From NCBI GenBank assembly GCA_965214435.1, contig OZ243960.1, forward strand, positions 620,001 through 684,000: DNA of 64,000 nucleotides, in the 5' to 3' direction. Position 1 is the first letter of the stretch; each line of letters begins with the position of its first letter. The notes below the pieces were generated by a model. It saw only the letters and a list, made by a program, of their open reading frames with translations, made no database searches and was not told where the DNA came from. A program made the translations under genes and the position numbers. Below, piece by piece: positions 33,134-41,184 of this stretch. Source of the DNA: Rubrobacter_A sp965214435. GTDB lineage: Bacteria; Actinomycetota; Rubrobacteria; Rubrobacterales; Rubrobacteraceae.

Positions 33134-34144
33134 TTACCGGAGGGCGCCGAGCAGCAGGTATCCCAGACCCGCCGCAGCGGAACCGGCCAGCGCGAGCGCC
33201 AGGTACCAGGCAAAAACCCGTTTCCGCACCAGCGCAAAGACGGCCAGCGCCGCCGGGAGGCTCGTCACGCCCCCGGCGGTCATAAACGCCAGCGCCGCTC
33301 CGGGTGTCATGCCGAGGTCCATAAGCCCGCCCACGGTAGGTATCGCCGCGTAACCGTTGAGGTATGCCGGCACCCCGACCAGCACGGCCAGCGGCACCGA
33401 GAAAGGGCTCCCGGAACCGAGCAGGCCGCCCACCGTCTCCGCCGGGACGTAGGCGAGCATCAAGCTTTCGAGCAAGAAGGCGAGCGCGAGCCACTTCGCC
33501 AGGAAGAGCCCGGTCCGCCGGAACTGACGGTCGAACGTGGCCCTGCGCTCCGGCTCCCGCCAGAAGGCCCAGACCACCTCGTCCGGGTCGTTGACGGACT
33601 TGACCTTGCCGGTGGGCTGCTTTTTTAAAGGCTCTCCGAAGAAGCCCCGGCGCTGCAAGGCCCAGGTCGCGTAGCCGGCAAAGAGTCCCATCCCGAAGGC
33701 CGCGACCAGCCTCGCCACCGCGAACTCCGTCCCGAGGTTTGCCGCCGTGAGCACGAACATCTCCGGGTCCATGAGCGGCGAGGCCATCCAGAAAGCCATC
33801 ACCGCCGAGAGCGGCGCGCCGGCCCCGAGGAGCGCTGCGACCAGCGGTATAACCCCGCACGAGCAGAACGGCGAGAGTACCCCGAACGCCGAGGCGGCGA
33901 GAACCACCGCGGCCACTCCTCCCGCGGCGAATACCTTCGCCGTTAGCTGGTCCGCAGCACTCGCCCGCGCGTAAGCGGCGAACAGTACCGAGATGAGCAG
34001 GAACCCCGCTATCCCCCACAGGCTCCGCAGCGTAAACCACAAGCTCTCCAACGCCTGGTCCGGGACGAGCACCGCAAGCGCCGCAAAGACCGCCAGCGTA
34101 ACCAGCACAACCCGGTCGGACAGAGCCCGCAACCCGGCTAACAT
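33134..34144 (-). CDS. CSCG permease (COG0701, ArsP-like)
   Basis: 336 residues, eight to nine membrane helices. SPFCSCGVIPLVAALLGAGAP near 78-96 carries the paired cysteines of the permease/ArsP family, followed by MASPLMDPEMF. A cytoplasmic loop (about 175-215) separates two halves. ArsP relatives export trivalent organoarsenicals; others have unknown substrates. The gene overlaps the ParB-like gene by 7 nt, and both lie under an ArsR-type operator, which supports a metalloid or thiol-reactive substrate. Confidence 0.8.
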   Translation of the reverse strand: MLAGLRALSDRVVLVTLAVFAALAVLVPDQALESLWFTLRSLWGIAGFLLISVLFAAYARASAADQLTAKVFAAGGVAAVVLAASAFGVLSPFCSCGVIPLVAALLGAGAPLSAVMAFWMASPLMDPEMFVLTAANLGTEFAVARLVAAFGMGLFAGYATWALQRRGFFGEPLKKQPTGKVKSVNDPDEVVWAFWREPERRATFDRQFRRTGLFLAKWLALAFLLESLMLAYVPAETVGGLLGSGSPFSVPLAVLVGVPAYLNGYAAIPTVGGLMDLGMTPGAALAFMTAGGVTSLPAALAVFALVRKRVFAWYLALALAGSAAAGLGYLLLGALR

Positions 34145-34623
34145 CTACCCGGCTCCTCCAGCAACTCCGTTACCTCGGCCTCTATCGCCGGGAGGCCCCG
34201 GTAGACAGCGACCGAGACGCGGTGGTGGCCGTCCACGACGAAGTATCGCCCGCCGAGCTTGTAGAGCTTTACCGGCGGCAGCGGTCTCCCGCCCCGGAAA
34301 GCCCCGTCTATCCGCCTCCACCGCTCGCCCAGGCATGAACATACTGGCATAAAGCCCCGGTCGAAGTCTCGGCAGCGCCCCACGCTACCCTCGACCTCCG
34401 CCAGCTTCACGGTCCGTACGTCAGGCGACCCGCGGCCCACCACCGTCCTCAGATCCCGCTCCTCAGAAAAGCAGGCGAGCCGGCCGGTAGTCCCGTCGCC
34501 TCTCAGACGGTCTACCAGCCACCCGAACCACTGCCGCCGCCGGGCGCGGCCGAAGTCCCGGTTCACCAGCTCCGCAAGCGTCGGTCCCTCGACCAGCCCC
34601 GCACCGCAGTACATGCAACCCAT
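34138..34623 (-). CDS. ParB-like domain protein with N-terminal CxxC
   Basis: 161 residues. The N-terminus MGCMYCGAG has a CxxC, and three more cysteines occur (LACF, GRCRD, VCSC). The C-terminal part LPPVKLYKLGGRYFVVDGHH-RVSVAVY is a ParB/sulfiredoxin-like fold signature (DGHHR). Ribosome site aaggaga. It is the first gene of an operon with the permease. A paralogue at 51345 shares RDFDR-F, ERW-I, RGG--LPPV-LYK-GG-YFV-DG-HR-SV but has no such cysteines. Enzymatic or DNA-binding role is open; the cysteines suggest metal or metalloid binding. Confidence 0.75.
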   Translation of the reverse strand: MGCMYCGAGLVEGPTLAELVNRDFGRARRRQWFGWLVDRLRGDGTTGRLACFSEERDLRTVVGRGSPDVRTVKLAEVEGSVGRCRDFDRGFMPVCSCLGERWRRIDGAFRGGRPLPPVKLYKLGGRYFVVDGHHRVSVAVYRGLPAIEAEVTELLEEPGRC

Positions 34624-34658
34624 TCTCCATCTCCTTCTTTCAACCTGCTTTTAACTAT

Positions 34659-34678
34659 ATAACTAGCAAAATAGTTAT
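34659..34678. promoter_or_regulatory. Operator palindrome ATAACTA-N6-TAGTTAT of the ParB-like/permease operon
   Basis: Perfect 7-6-7 inverted repeat 36-55 nt upstream of the ParB-like start. The same palindrome with two changes lies over the promoter of the upstream ArsR gene (35066-35085). ArsR-type repressors bind such AT-rich 20-bp dyads. Confidence 0.75.
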
Positions 34679-34719
34679 ACGCCAGTAAAATTTTTTTGCT
34701 TCTACTCTGAGTCGTCTTT

Positions 34720-35034
34720 CTAGGCCACGCTCCCCTCTTGTCCGATAGTCTCCTCGGCGCAGCACTCGTCCGAGAGGTAGCCGAGGAGGTTGTCCATTAC
34801 GGTGTAGTCGGCGCGGCAGACGAGGCTCGTGCCGATCTTCTCGGAGGAGACGAGGCCGCTAGAGATTAAACGGTGCAGGTGGTGGGAGAGCGTGGAGCGC
34901 GGGATGCCGGTCCTCTGCTGGATACGGCCGATGGTCATGCCGTCTTGCCCGGCACGGACTAGCAGACGGTAGATCTCCAACCTCACCGGAGCCCCGAGTG
35001 CGTCCATTGCCGTTGCCGCCCGTACCGTGTCCAT
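34720..35034 (-). CDS. arsR: ArsR/SmtB family repressor
   Basis: 104 residues from ATG 35034. Winged helix TIGRIQQRTGIPRSTLSHHLHRLISSGLVSSEK is at 30-65. Near the C-terminus LVCRADY and LSDECCAEE supply three cysteines; the ECC pair resembles the ENCC motif near the end of many arsenite-sensing ArsR proteins. It should repress itself and the downstream operon through the shared palindrome and release on binding a thiophilic ion. The -10 is 7 nt from the ATG, so the mRNA is probably leaderless and the longer frame to 35073 is not used. Confidence 0.85.
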   Translation of the reverse strand: MDTVRAATAMDALGAPVRLEIYRLLVRAGQDGMTIGRIQQRTGIPRSTLSHHLHRLISSGLVSSEKIGTSLVCRADYTVMDNLLGYLSDECCAEETIGQEGSVA

Positions 35035-35041
35035 AGAGGCC

Positions 35042-35085
35042 AGTATACCCCCGCACCGGCAGCTTTCAACCAATAATCTAGTTAT
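35042..35085 (-). promoter_or_regulatory. arsR promoter overlapped by its operator
   Basis: Minus strand: -35 TTGAAA at 35064-35069, 16-bp spacer, -10 TATACT at 35042-35047, then seven bases to the ATG. The palindrome ATAACTA-N6-TGGTTGA at 35066-35085 overlaps the -35 and matches the perfect site at 34659-34678 in sequence and spacing. Confidence 0.75.
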
Positions 35086-35103
35086 ATGGTTGTGTTAGTT
35101 GTT

Positions 35104-36048
35104 CTATGGGTTTCGGGGCGCGTAGGAGCCGGTTTCGAGTTCCTCAAAGACGGAGGGGGCTTGCGGGGTCCAGTCGAGGAGGCGGCGGGCTTTGGCGGCG
35201 GAGAGGCGCTGGTCGAGGGCGAGGGCGTCGGCGTAGGGGCCGAGTTCTTGGCGGGCTGTCTCGAAGGGCCAGGGTTCTATGTCGCCGTCGGCTCCGGCGG
35301 CGCGGCCCGCGGCTTCGGCTATGTGGCGGACGGGGATGGGTTCGGTGGTGGCGGAGATCAAGAGCGTCCCGCCCGGTACGGTACCCGCTTTCGGCACGAG
35401 CATTTCTTCCAGTATCCGGGCGTAGAACCGGCCGAGGTCGTCGAGGTGTACGAGGGTCCAGTGGTTTTCGCCCGGCGCGAGGCCCGGTTTTTGTACGACA
35501 CGGGCAGCCCCGCGCTCCCGGGCGGTATCCACCAGTTCGCCTATCACGCCGCCGCCGCGACCGTAGACCAGCGCCGGACGGACCACGACCGGTCGTACGC
35601 CGTTGTCACCCTGAAGGATGTCTTTCTCGACTGCCGGCCGCCAGGCCAGCATCTCGACCGGCTCTACCGGGCTCTCCTCGTCGGCCGGCGGGCCTTTGCG
35701 CGGGGTGTCGCCCATTACCCAGCAGCCGCTGGTGTAGATAAAAGCCGCGTTCGTCCCGCCGAGCGCCCGGAATACAGCCCCGGCTACCGTCCGGTCTCCC
35801 TCTTCGGCGTCCGGACCGTGGGTGGTCGCCGCGTGCACCACGGCGCGGGTGTCGCCCGCGCCTATCGCCGCCTCCACGCTGTCGCCGTCTTTTATGTCGC
35901 CCATCCGGGGTGTAATACCGCGCTCTTTCAACCTCTCCGCAGAGCTTTCGGAGCGGGCGAGGCCCGCGACCTCCCACCCGGCGGCCAGGAGGCCATCCGC
36001 AACCGCCGACCCAACATATCCCGTAGCCCCCGTTACCAGAACCTCCAA
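35104..36048 (-). CDS. NAD-dependent epimerase/dehydratase (extended/atypical SDR)
   Basis: 314 residues. Rossmann motif VTGATGYVGSAVADGLLA at the N-terminus, GDIKDGDSVEAAIGAGD as the adenine-binding acidic turn, and VVHAATTHG. The usual YxxxK is not obvious; WRPAVEKDIL stands where it is expected, so the protein may be an atypical SDR. NIPY-like RPALVYGRGGG follows. Substrate unknown. Its stop lies near the arsR operator region but it is not in that operon. Confidence 0.8.
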   Translation of the reverse strand: MEVLVTGATGYVGSAVADGLLAAGWEVAGLARSESSAERLKERGITPRMGDIKDGDSVEAAIGAGDTRAVVHAATTHGPDAEEGDRTVAGAVFRALGGTNAAFIYTSGCWVMGDTPRKGPPADEESPVEPVEMLAWRPAVEKDILQGDNGVRPVVVRPALVYGRGGGVIGELVDTARERGAARVVQKPGLAPGENHWTLVHLDDLGRFYARILEEMLVPKAGTVPGGTLLISATTEPIPVRHIAEAAGRAAGADGDIEPWPFETARQELGPYADALALDQRLSAAKARRLLDWTPQAPSVFEELETGSYAPRNP

Positions 36049-36128
36049 AGCTTTTTACCTCCCGGCCGGTACCTCACTGCAACGGAAGCAGGCTATAACA
36101 GGTGTGGAGCGCCGCCTGTGCCACCTCT

Positions 36129-36195
36129 TACGGTTGTACCGTATAAGTAACGGTATAAACTTACTCCGCGGCGCGGTCGGGCGGGACCGCGCCGC
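36129..36195 (+). promoter_or_regulatory. Palindrome and strong hairpin in the leader of the ABC exporter operon
   Basis: TACGGT-TGT-ACCGTA at 36129-36143 is a perfect short palindrome, followed by two direct GTATAA repeats. At 36168-36195 lies a perfect 11-bp hairpin GCGGCGCGGTC-N6-GACCGCGCCGC, 41 nt before the first start codon. The first could be an operator; the second an attenuator or a terminator of the divergent direction. Confidence 0.45.
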
Positions 36196-36236
36196 ACAGG
36201 TCTAAGCTCGAGCTGGAATTTAAGAAAGACGGATTT

Positions 36237-38018
36237 TTGCGTACGTTCTACAGGTTGATGTCGTTTACCAGAGGCCGCCGGTGGCTGCTCGTCGCGGGTC
36301 TCGTGTGCGCCGTGGGCCTCACGTTGGCTACCATCGGCATCCCGTTTCTCGTCGGGTACACCATTGACCAGGCGCTCGGGAGCGAGAAAGGCGTCGCGGC
36401 GACGCCGGCCCTGTTGCTACCGCTCGTCGGGGGCATCCTCGGGCTCGCGGTGCTGCGGTTCCTGTTCTCCTTCGGGCGGCGGTATGCGACCAACTACCTC
36501 GGGCACGTCGTCGAGTACCGGATGCGAAAAAGCTTATTCCAGAAGATGCTCGACCTCTCTCACGGCTTCTATGACAGGTCCGCGACCGGGGAGCTGGTCT
36601 CGCGGGCGACCAACGACCTGCGCGTGATCCGGTTTTTCGTCGGCTGGGGTATGTTCCAGTTGTTTATAAGCCTCCTCACGCTGGTAGTCGTCGCGGCGGT
36701 GATGTTCTACATGAACGCCCCGCTGGCGGCCATAGTCTTGAGCCCGATGCCGATTTTGGCGCTCGCGGCCTGGCGGTTTGCCAGCCGGGTACACCCAATC
36801 TTCCGCTCCGTGCAGCAGAAGCTCGCCGACGTAACGACCATCGTTCAGGAGAACGTCTCCGGCATCCGGGTAGTAAAAAGCTTCTCCCGCGAGCCTTTTG
36901 AAGCCGACCGTTTCGGTGATAGGTCTGAAGGAGTCCTGGAACGGAGCCTCGCCGCCCGGGGGTTACGGGCATTCTACATACCGGGGATGAGCTTTCTACC
37001 GGCAGCCTCGGTGGCGCTCTTGATCTTCTTCGGCGGACAGGCCGTTATTAGCGGAGACTTCTCTATCGGATCTTTTACAGCCTTCCAGCTGTTCCTGATG
37101 CAACTTGTGTGGCCGATGCAAGGCTTCGGTCTCGTTATAGACCAGGCCCAGAGAGCACTCGCCGCCAGCGAACGGGTCTACGAGATCCTAGACACCGACC
37201 CAGACCTCTACTCCCCCGAGAAAGCGGAGCCGTTTCCCAGCAGGGGTTCCGCAGGCATCGGGGTCGAGTTCGAGGACGCCTCTTTCTACTACGGCGGCGG
37301 CGAGCCGGTCTTGGAGAAAGTAGACCTGCGCGTAGAGCCGGGGGAGGTGGTCGCGGTCGTCGGGGCTACGGGCTCCGGGAAGTCCACGATGCTCTCGCTC
37401 GTCCCGCGCTTCTACGACGCGACGGAAGGCTCCGTGAGGGTAGGCGGCGTAGACGTGAGGGAGTTGGACCTCGCGGGGTTGCGGCGGAATGTCGGGGTGG
37501 TTCCGCAGGAGACGTTCCTGTTCTCGGCCACCGTGCGGGAGAACATCGCGTTCGGCAACGTGGACGCTTCGGAGGAGGAGATCCGGCGGGCCGCCGGGAT
37601 AGCCGGTATACACGACCAGATCTCCTCTTTCCCCGAAGGCTACGATACGGCGGTCGGCGAGTGGGGCATAACGCTCTCCGGCGGCCAGAAACAACGCCTG
37701 GCTATCGCCCGCGCCCTCGTCAAAGACCCGAAGATCCTCATCCTCGACGACGCCACCTCCAGCGTGGACGCCGAGACCGAAAAACACATCCAGGAAGCCC
37801 TGCGCGAGACGTTAAGCGCCAACGACCGCGACAGCGTCCGCCGGACGACGTTTATCGTGGCCCACCGGCTCTCCACGATCCTGCTAGCCGACCGGATAGT
37901 CGTCCTCGATGGCGGCCGCGTGGTCGAGACCGGAACCCACGAGGAGCTTATCTCCCGCGGCGGCTTCTACGCCGGGATGTACGGTCCCGGAGATACCCGA
38001 GAGCAGGTGTCGGCGTGA
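36237..38018 (+). CDS. Heterodimeric ABC exporter subunit 1 (degenerate-site subunit)
   Basis: 593 residues: six-helix ABC exporter domain (1-320) followed by an ATPase domain. Walker A GATGSGKSTM near 380, Q-loop VVPQETFLFSATVRENIAFG, canonical signature LSGGQKQRLAIARAL, and Walker B KILILDDATSSVD in which the catalytic Glu is Asp. This is the TM287-type half of a heterodimeric exporter. The start TTG 36237 follows aagaaagacgg. The stop overlaps the GTG of the second subunit (GTGA). Exported substrate unknown, usually drugs or lipids. Confidence 0.92.
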   Translation: MRTFYRLMSFTRGRRWLLVAGLVCAVGLTLATIGIPFLVGYTIDQALGSEKGVAATPALLLPLVGGILGLAVLRFLFSFGRRYATNYLGHVVEYRMRKSLFQKMLDLSHGFYDRSATGELVSRATNDLRVIRFFVGWGMFQLFISLLTLVVVAAVMFYMNAPLAAIVLSPMPILALAAWRFASRVHPIFRSVQQKLADVTTIVQENVSGIRVVKSFSREPFEADRFGDRSEGVLERSLAARGLRAFYIPGMSFLPAASVALLIFFGGQAVISGDFSIGSFTAFQLFLMQLVWPMQGFGLVIDQAQRALAASERVYEILDTDPDLYSPEKAEPFPSRGSAGIGVEFEDASFYYGGGEPVLEKVDLRVEPGEVVAVVGATGSGKSTMLSLVPRFYDATEGSVRVGGVDVRELDLAGLRRNVGVVPQETFLFSATVRENIAFGNVDASEEEIRRAAGIAGIHDQISSFPEGYDTAVGEWGITLSGGQKQRLAIARALVKDPKILILDDATSSVDAETEKHIQEALRETLSANDRDSVRRTTFIVAHRLSTILLADRIVVLDGGRVVETGTHEELISRGGFYAGMYGPGDTREQVSA

Positions 38019-39769
38019 GGGGCGTAAAGAGCTACCTGGAGAAGTTCCCGCTCCTGCGGCTCATGTCGTTCGGGGCGGCTTATAAAGCGCGGTTCGCTCT
38101 ACTGCTGCTCGTTATAACGCTGGCTACGGGCCTCGGCATCGCGGAGCCCCTGATCTTCAAGTACGCCATAGACAGCGGGGTTACACCGGGGAACCTGAAC
38201 GTCATATACCTGGCCGCCGGGTTGTACGTGCTCGTCAACGTCGGGACCTGGGTGCTCGGGTACTTGCAGACCTTCGGGATGGGCTGGATCGGCCAGCACA
38301 TAATATTAAACCTCCGGAACGCGCTCTTCGGGCACTTGCAGTCGCTGTCCCTACAGTTCTACTCCGAGCAGAAGGCCGGCTGGATCATCTCCCGACTCAC
38401 CAACGACATCGAGAACTTTACCAACCTCTTGAACGACGGTGTCCAGAACCTCTTCAAAAACGGCCTCACCCTCGTAGGCGTCCTCATAGCCATCTTCATC
38501 CTCGACTGGCGGCTGGCGCTCGCGGTCTCGACCATCCTCCCCATAATGGTCTTCGGGACGATCATCTACCGCAACGAGAGCATGAAAGCTTTCCGCCGCG
38601 CCCGCGAAGCCATAGCAGAGGTCGCCTCCTACCTCCAGGAGAGCGTCTCCGGCATGCGGGTCGTGCAGGCGTTCAACCGCGAGGGACGTTCCTTCGAGGA
38701 GTTCGACGGGCGCAACGAGACCTACCGCCAGGTAAACCGCCGCTCCACCGTGCTATCCGCCGTATACTTCCCGGGTGTCGAGTTCCTGGGGGCGGCCGGC
38801 CTCGGGATAGTGCTGGTCTATGGCGGCAGCCGGGTCTTGAACAACGCGATGTCTGTCGGAGATCTGGTAGCGTTCGTCGGCCTGATCAACATGTTCTTCC
38901 AGCCTATCCAACAGCTCAGCCAGCTCTACTCCGACCTCCAGAGTACCCTGGCCTCCCTGGAAAAAGTCTTCTCCGTCCTCGACACCGAGCCCGACACTGC
39001 CGACTCCCCAGACGCCCGCGCACTCTCCGGCATCCGGGGCGACGTCGAGTTCGACCGCGTCGGCTTCGCCTACGACAAAGAGGGCGAGGACAGGATCTTG
39101 GAAGATGTCAGCTTCCACATAAAGCCCGGCGAAACTTTAGCCATCGTCGGGGAGACCGGAGCCGGCAAGAGCACCATCGTAAAGCTCCTCTCCCGCCTCT
39201 ACGACCCGACGGAGGGCGCGGTACGCATCGACGGTGCGGACCTCCACGGCATCCGGGGCTCCTCCCTGCGCTCCCACATGGGCGTCGTCCTCCAGGACAC
39301 GTTCCTGTTTACCGGCACCATAAAAGAGAACATCCGCTACGGCCGCCCGGACGCCACCGACGAGGAGATAGTCGCCGCCGCGAAGGTCGTTGGGGCCGAC
39401 GACTTTATCCGGCGCTTCCCGGAAGGGTACGACACGCAGGTCCGGGAGCGGGGCGGGCGGCTATCGGTCGGCGAGCGCCAACTCGTCGCCTTTGCGCGGG
39501 CGCTATTGGCCGAGCCGCGCATCCTGGTGCTCGACGAGGCCACGAGCAGCGTGGACCTCGCAACGGAAGCCCGGATAGAAGCCGCCCTGGAGAACCTGGT
39601 AAAAGGGCGTACCTCGGTGATCATCGCGCACCGGCTCTCGACCATCCGCCGCGCCGACCGGATACTCGTCGTCGGGAGTGGCGGCGTGGTCGAGCAGGGC
39701 TCCCACGACGATCTGCTCTCCCGGCCTTCCGCCTACCGCCGCCTCTACGAGTCACAGTTCGCCGCGTAA
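38015..39769 (+). CDS. Heterodimeric ABC exporter subunit 2
   Basis: 584 residues starting GTG 38015 inside the stop of subunit 1. Six-helix exporter domain (FALLLLVITLATGLGIAEPL onwards), then Walker A GETGAGKSTI near 378, signature altered to LSVGERQL, and Walker B RILVLDEATSSVD with the catalytic Glu intact. With subunit 1 it forms one competent and one degenerate ATP site, as in TM287/288. An upstream extension of the same frame to 37109 is an antisense-like artefact of GC codon bias and was not used. Confidence 0.92.
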   Translation: MRGVKSYLEKFPLLRLMSFGAAYKARFALLLLVITLATGLGIAEPLIFKYAIDSGVTPGNLNVIYLAAGLYVLVNVGTWVLGYLQTFGMGWIGQHIILNLRNALFGHLQSLSLQFYSEQKAGWIISRLTNDIENFTNLLNDGVQNLFKNGLTLVGVLIAIFILDWRLALAVSTILPIMVFGTIIYRNESMKAFRRAREAIAEVASYLQESVSGMRVVQAFNREGRSFEEFDGRNETYRQVNRRSTVLSAVYFPGVEFLGAAGLGIVLVYGGSRVLNNAMSVGDLVAFVGLINMFFQPIQQLSQLYSDLQSTLASLEKVFSVLDTEPDTADSPDARALSGIRGDVEFDRVGFAYDKEGEDRILEDVSFHIKPGETLAIVGETGAGKSTIVKLLSRLYDPTEGAVRIDGADLHGIRGSSLRSHMGVVLQDTFLFTGTIKENIRYGRPDATDEEIVAAAKVVGADDFIRRFPEGYDTQVRERGGRLSVGERQLVAFARALLAEPRILVLDEATSSVDLATEARIEAALENLVKGRTSVIIAHRLSTIRRADRILVVGSGGVVEQGSHDDLLSRPSAYRRLYESQFAA

Positions 39770-39919
39770 CGGTTTCCACCGGAGACCATCAGGCTATCTA
39801 CGGAGTATCGAGCATTTTCTGACGAAGATTTATGATGAGAGGTATACATCCGCCCGTAGTTACGTCAAAATACAGGTTGCAACTATTACCCGATCTGGAG
39901 GGGCAGATAGGAGTGGTGC
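39770..39919. other. Promoter region of the carboxypeptidase gene
   Basis: 150 nt. AT-rich around 39820-39895; no exact promoter boxes or palindromes were chosen. The ribosome site ataggag lies at 39907-39913. Confidence 0.4.
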
Positions 39920-41113
39920 GTGCGAGTGAAGCTTTATCTGTTTAGACCGGCAAAGCTTTTAGCGGTAATGATATTGTTTGTCTTCGTCCTGGCTGTCGGG
40001 ACGGCCGGGGTTCCGGCTCTGGCCCAGCAGGAGGATATTGGGGAAACTAACAGTGAGGCTCCGGAGCCGCCGGAGGTAGACGCTGCGGCCTGGGCGCTCA
40101 TGGACGTAAAGACCGGGCGTTACCTGGCGGGCAGCAACCCGGATGAGCAGTTACCGACGGCGTCCATGACAAAGGTTATGACCGCGCTCGTCGCCCTGGA
40201 AAACGCGGACGACCTCGACCGCGAGGTGACCGTTTCTCTAAACGCCGCCTCGTATGCCAAGCCGCCGTACAGTAATGTCGGGCTCTATCCAGGGGATCAG
40301 GTCAGCATAAGGGAGCTTATTCAGGCGACCCTCATCCCCTCCGGTATCGACGCGGTGTACGCCCTGGCAGAAGCACAGACCGCCGGCAGCGTAGACCGCT
40401 TTGTCAACATGATGAACGAGAAAGCCGACGCTATGGGCCTCGAAAACACCAACTTCGAGAACCCGACCGGTATCGACGCCCCCGAGCACTACTCCAGTGC
40501 CCGCGACCTGGCAAAGATGGCCCAGGCCGGTCTACAGAACCCGTTTTTCGCCGAAACGGTCGATACCCAGCAGACCACCATTACCACCCAGGACCGGGAA
40601 ATACGCCTTCTGACGACCAACGAGTTGCTGGCCCTCTACCCGCCGGCCACCGGCGTAAAGACCGGTACTACCCAGGAGGCCGGACCGAGTTTGATCTCCT
40701 CCGCAAAAGAGGGCAATGAGTCGTACATCGCCGTTGTCCTGAACGCCCCGGACCGCTTTTCCGCATCCGCGGCACTCCTGGATTACGCCTTTGACCGCTA
40801 CGAGCAGCGGCCCCTGGTAGAGAAAGGAAAGTCCTACGAGGATATGCAGCTCCCCTACCGCCGGGACGAGACCGTGAAGCTGGCCGCCACGGAAGAGGTG
40901 ACCGGCCTCGCCGGTGAGTCCGCCAAAGTCGAGCGCCGGGTAAATACCCCCGAACCGCCGGACCAGGCTTCCAAAGGCGACGAGATGGGGACCGTCGAGG
41001 TCCTCGTCGACGGGCGCAGCGTCGGCCGGAGCCCACTCGTCGCCCAGTCGGGGTATGACGAAGCCTCGCTGTGGAACAGGGTCACCTACACCGTCGGTGG
41101 ACTCTTCCAGTAA
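39920..41113 (+). CDS. D-alanyl-D-alanine carboxypeptidase (S11, DacF/PBP5-like) with altered SxN motif
   Basis: 397 residues. Signal peptide about 1-35 (LLAVMILFVFVLAVGTAGVP ALA). Penicillin-binding motifs: S82-M-T-K85 (ASMTK) and K247-T-G (GVKTGT). The SxN motif reads S141-G-I143, with ATC at 40346-40348 where AAC or similar would be expected. A C-terminal domain (about 300-370) has an unusual Pro/Glu stretch. Such enzymes trim D-Ala from peptidoglycan stems on the outer membrane face. Loss of the Asn may lower or change activity. Start GTG behind ataggag. Confidence 0.9.
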   Translation: MRVKLYLFRPAKLLAVMILFVFVLAVGTAGVPALAQQEDIGETNSEAPEPPEVDAAAWALMDVKTGRYLAGSNPDEQLPTASMTKVMTALVALENADDLDREVTVSLNAASYAKPPYSNVGLYPGDQVSIRELIQATLIPSGIDAVYALAEAQTAGSVDRFVNMMNEKADAMGLENTNFENPTGIDAPEHYSSARDLAKMAQAGLQNPFFAETVDTQQTTITTQDREIRLLTTNELLALYPPATGVKTGTTQEAGPSLISSAKEGNESYIAVVLNAPDRFSASAALLDYAFDRYEQRPLVEKGKSYEDMQLPYRRDETVKLAATEEVTGLAGESAKVERRVNTPEPPDQASKGDEMGTVEVLVDGRSVGRSPLVAQSGYDEASLWNRVTYTVGGLFQ

Positions 41114-41121
41114 GCCTTTTA

Positions 41122-41180
41122 GAGCTTGTCAGCCGGTCAGCAAAAACAAAAAGCTGCCAAGCTGAAGTGCTGACAAGCTC
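41122..41180. terminator. Long inverted repeat of the GTCAGC family between convergent genes
   Basis: Arms GAGCTTGTCAGC (41122-41133) and GCTGACAAGCTC (41169-41180), perfect over 12 bp, enclosing caaaaacaaaaagctg. It lies 8 nt after the carboxypeptidase stop and 5 nt before the end of the opposite gene. The segment AGCTTGTCAGCC-GTCAGCAAAAA is also found, inverted, at 63100-63130. Confidence 0.75.
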
Positions 41181-41184
41181 GGAG

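Noticed and set aside
37109..38014. N-terminal extension of the second ABC subunit frame (would give 886 residues)
   Set aside because: It overlaps the well-supported ATPase domain of subunit 1 in another frame and is Arg/Pro-rich shadow coding; GTG 38015 is the real start.
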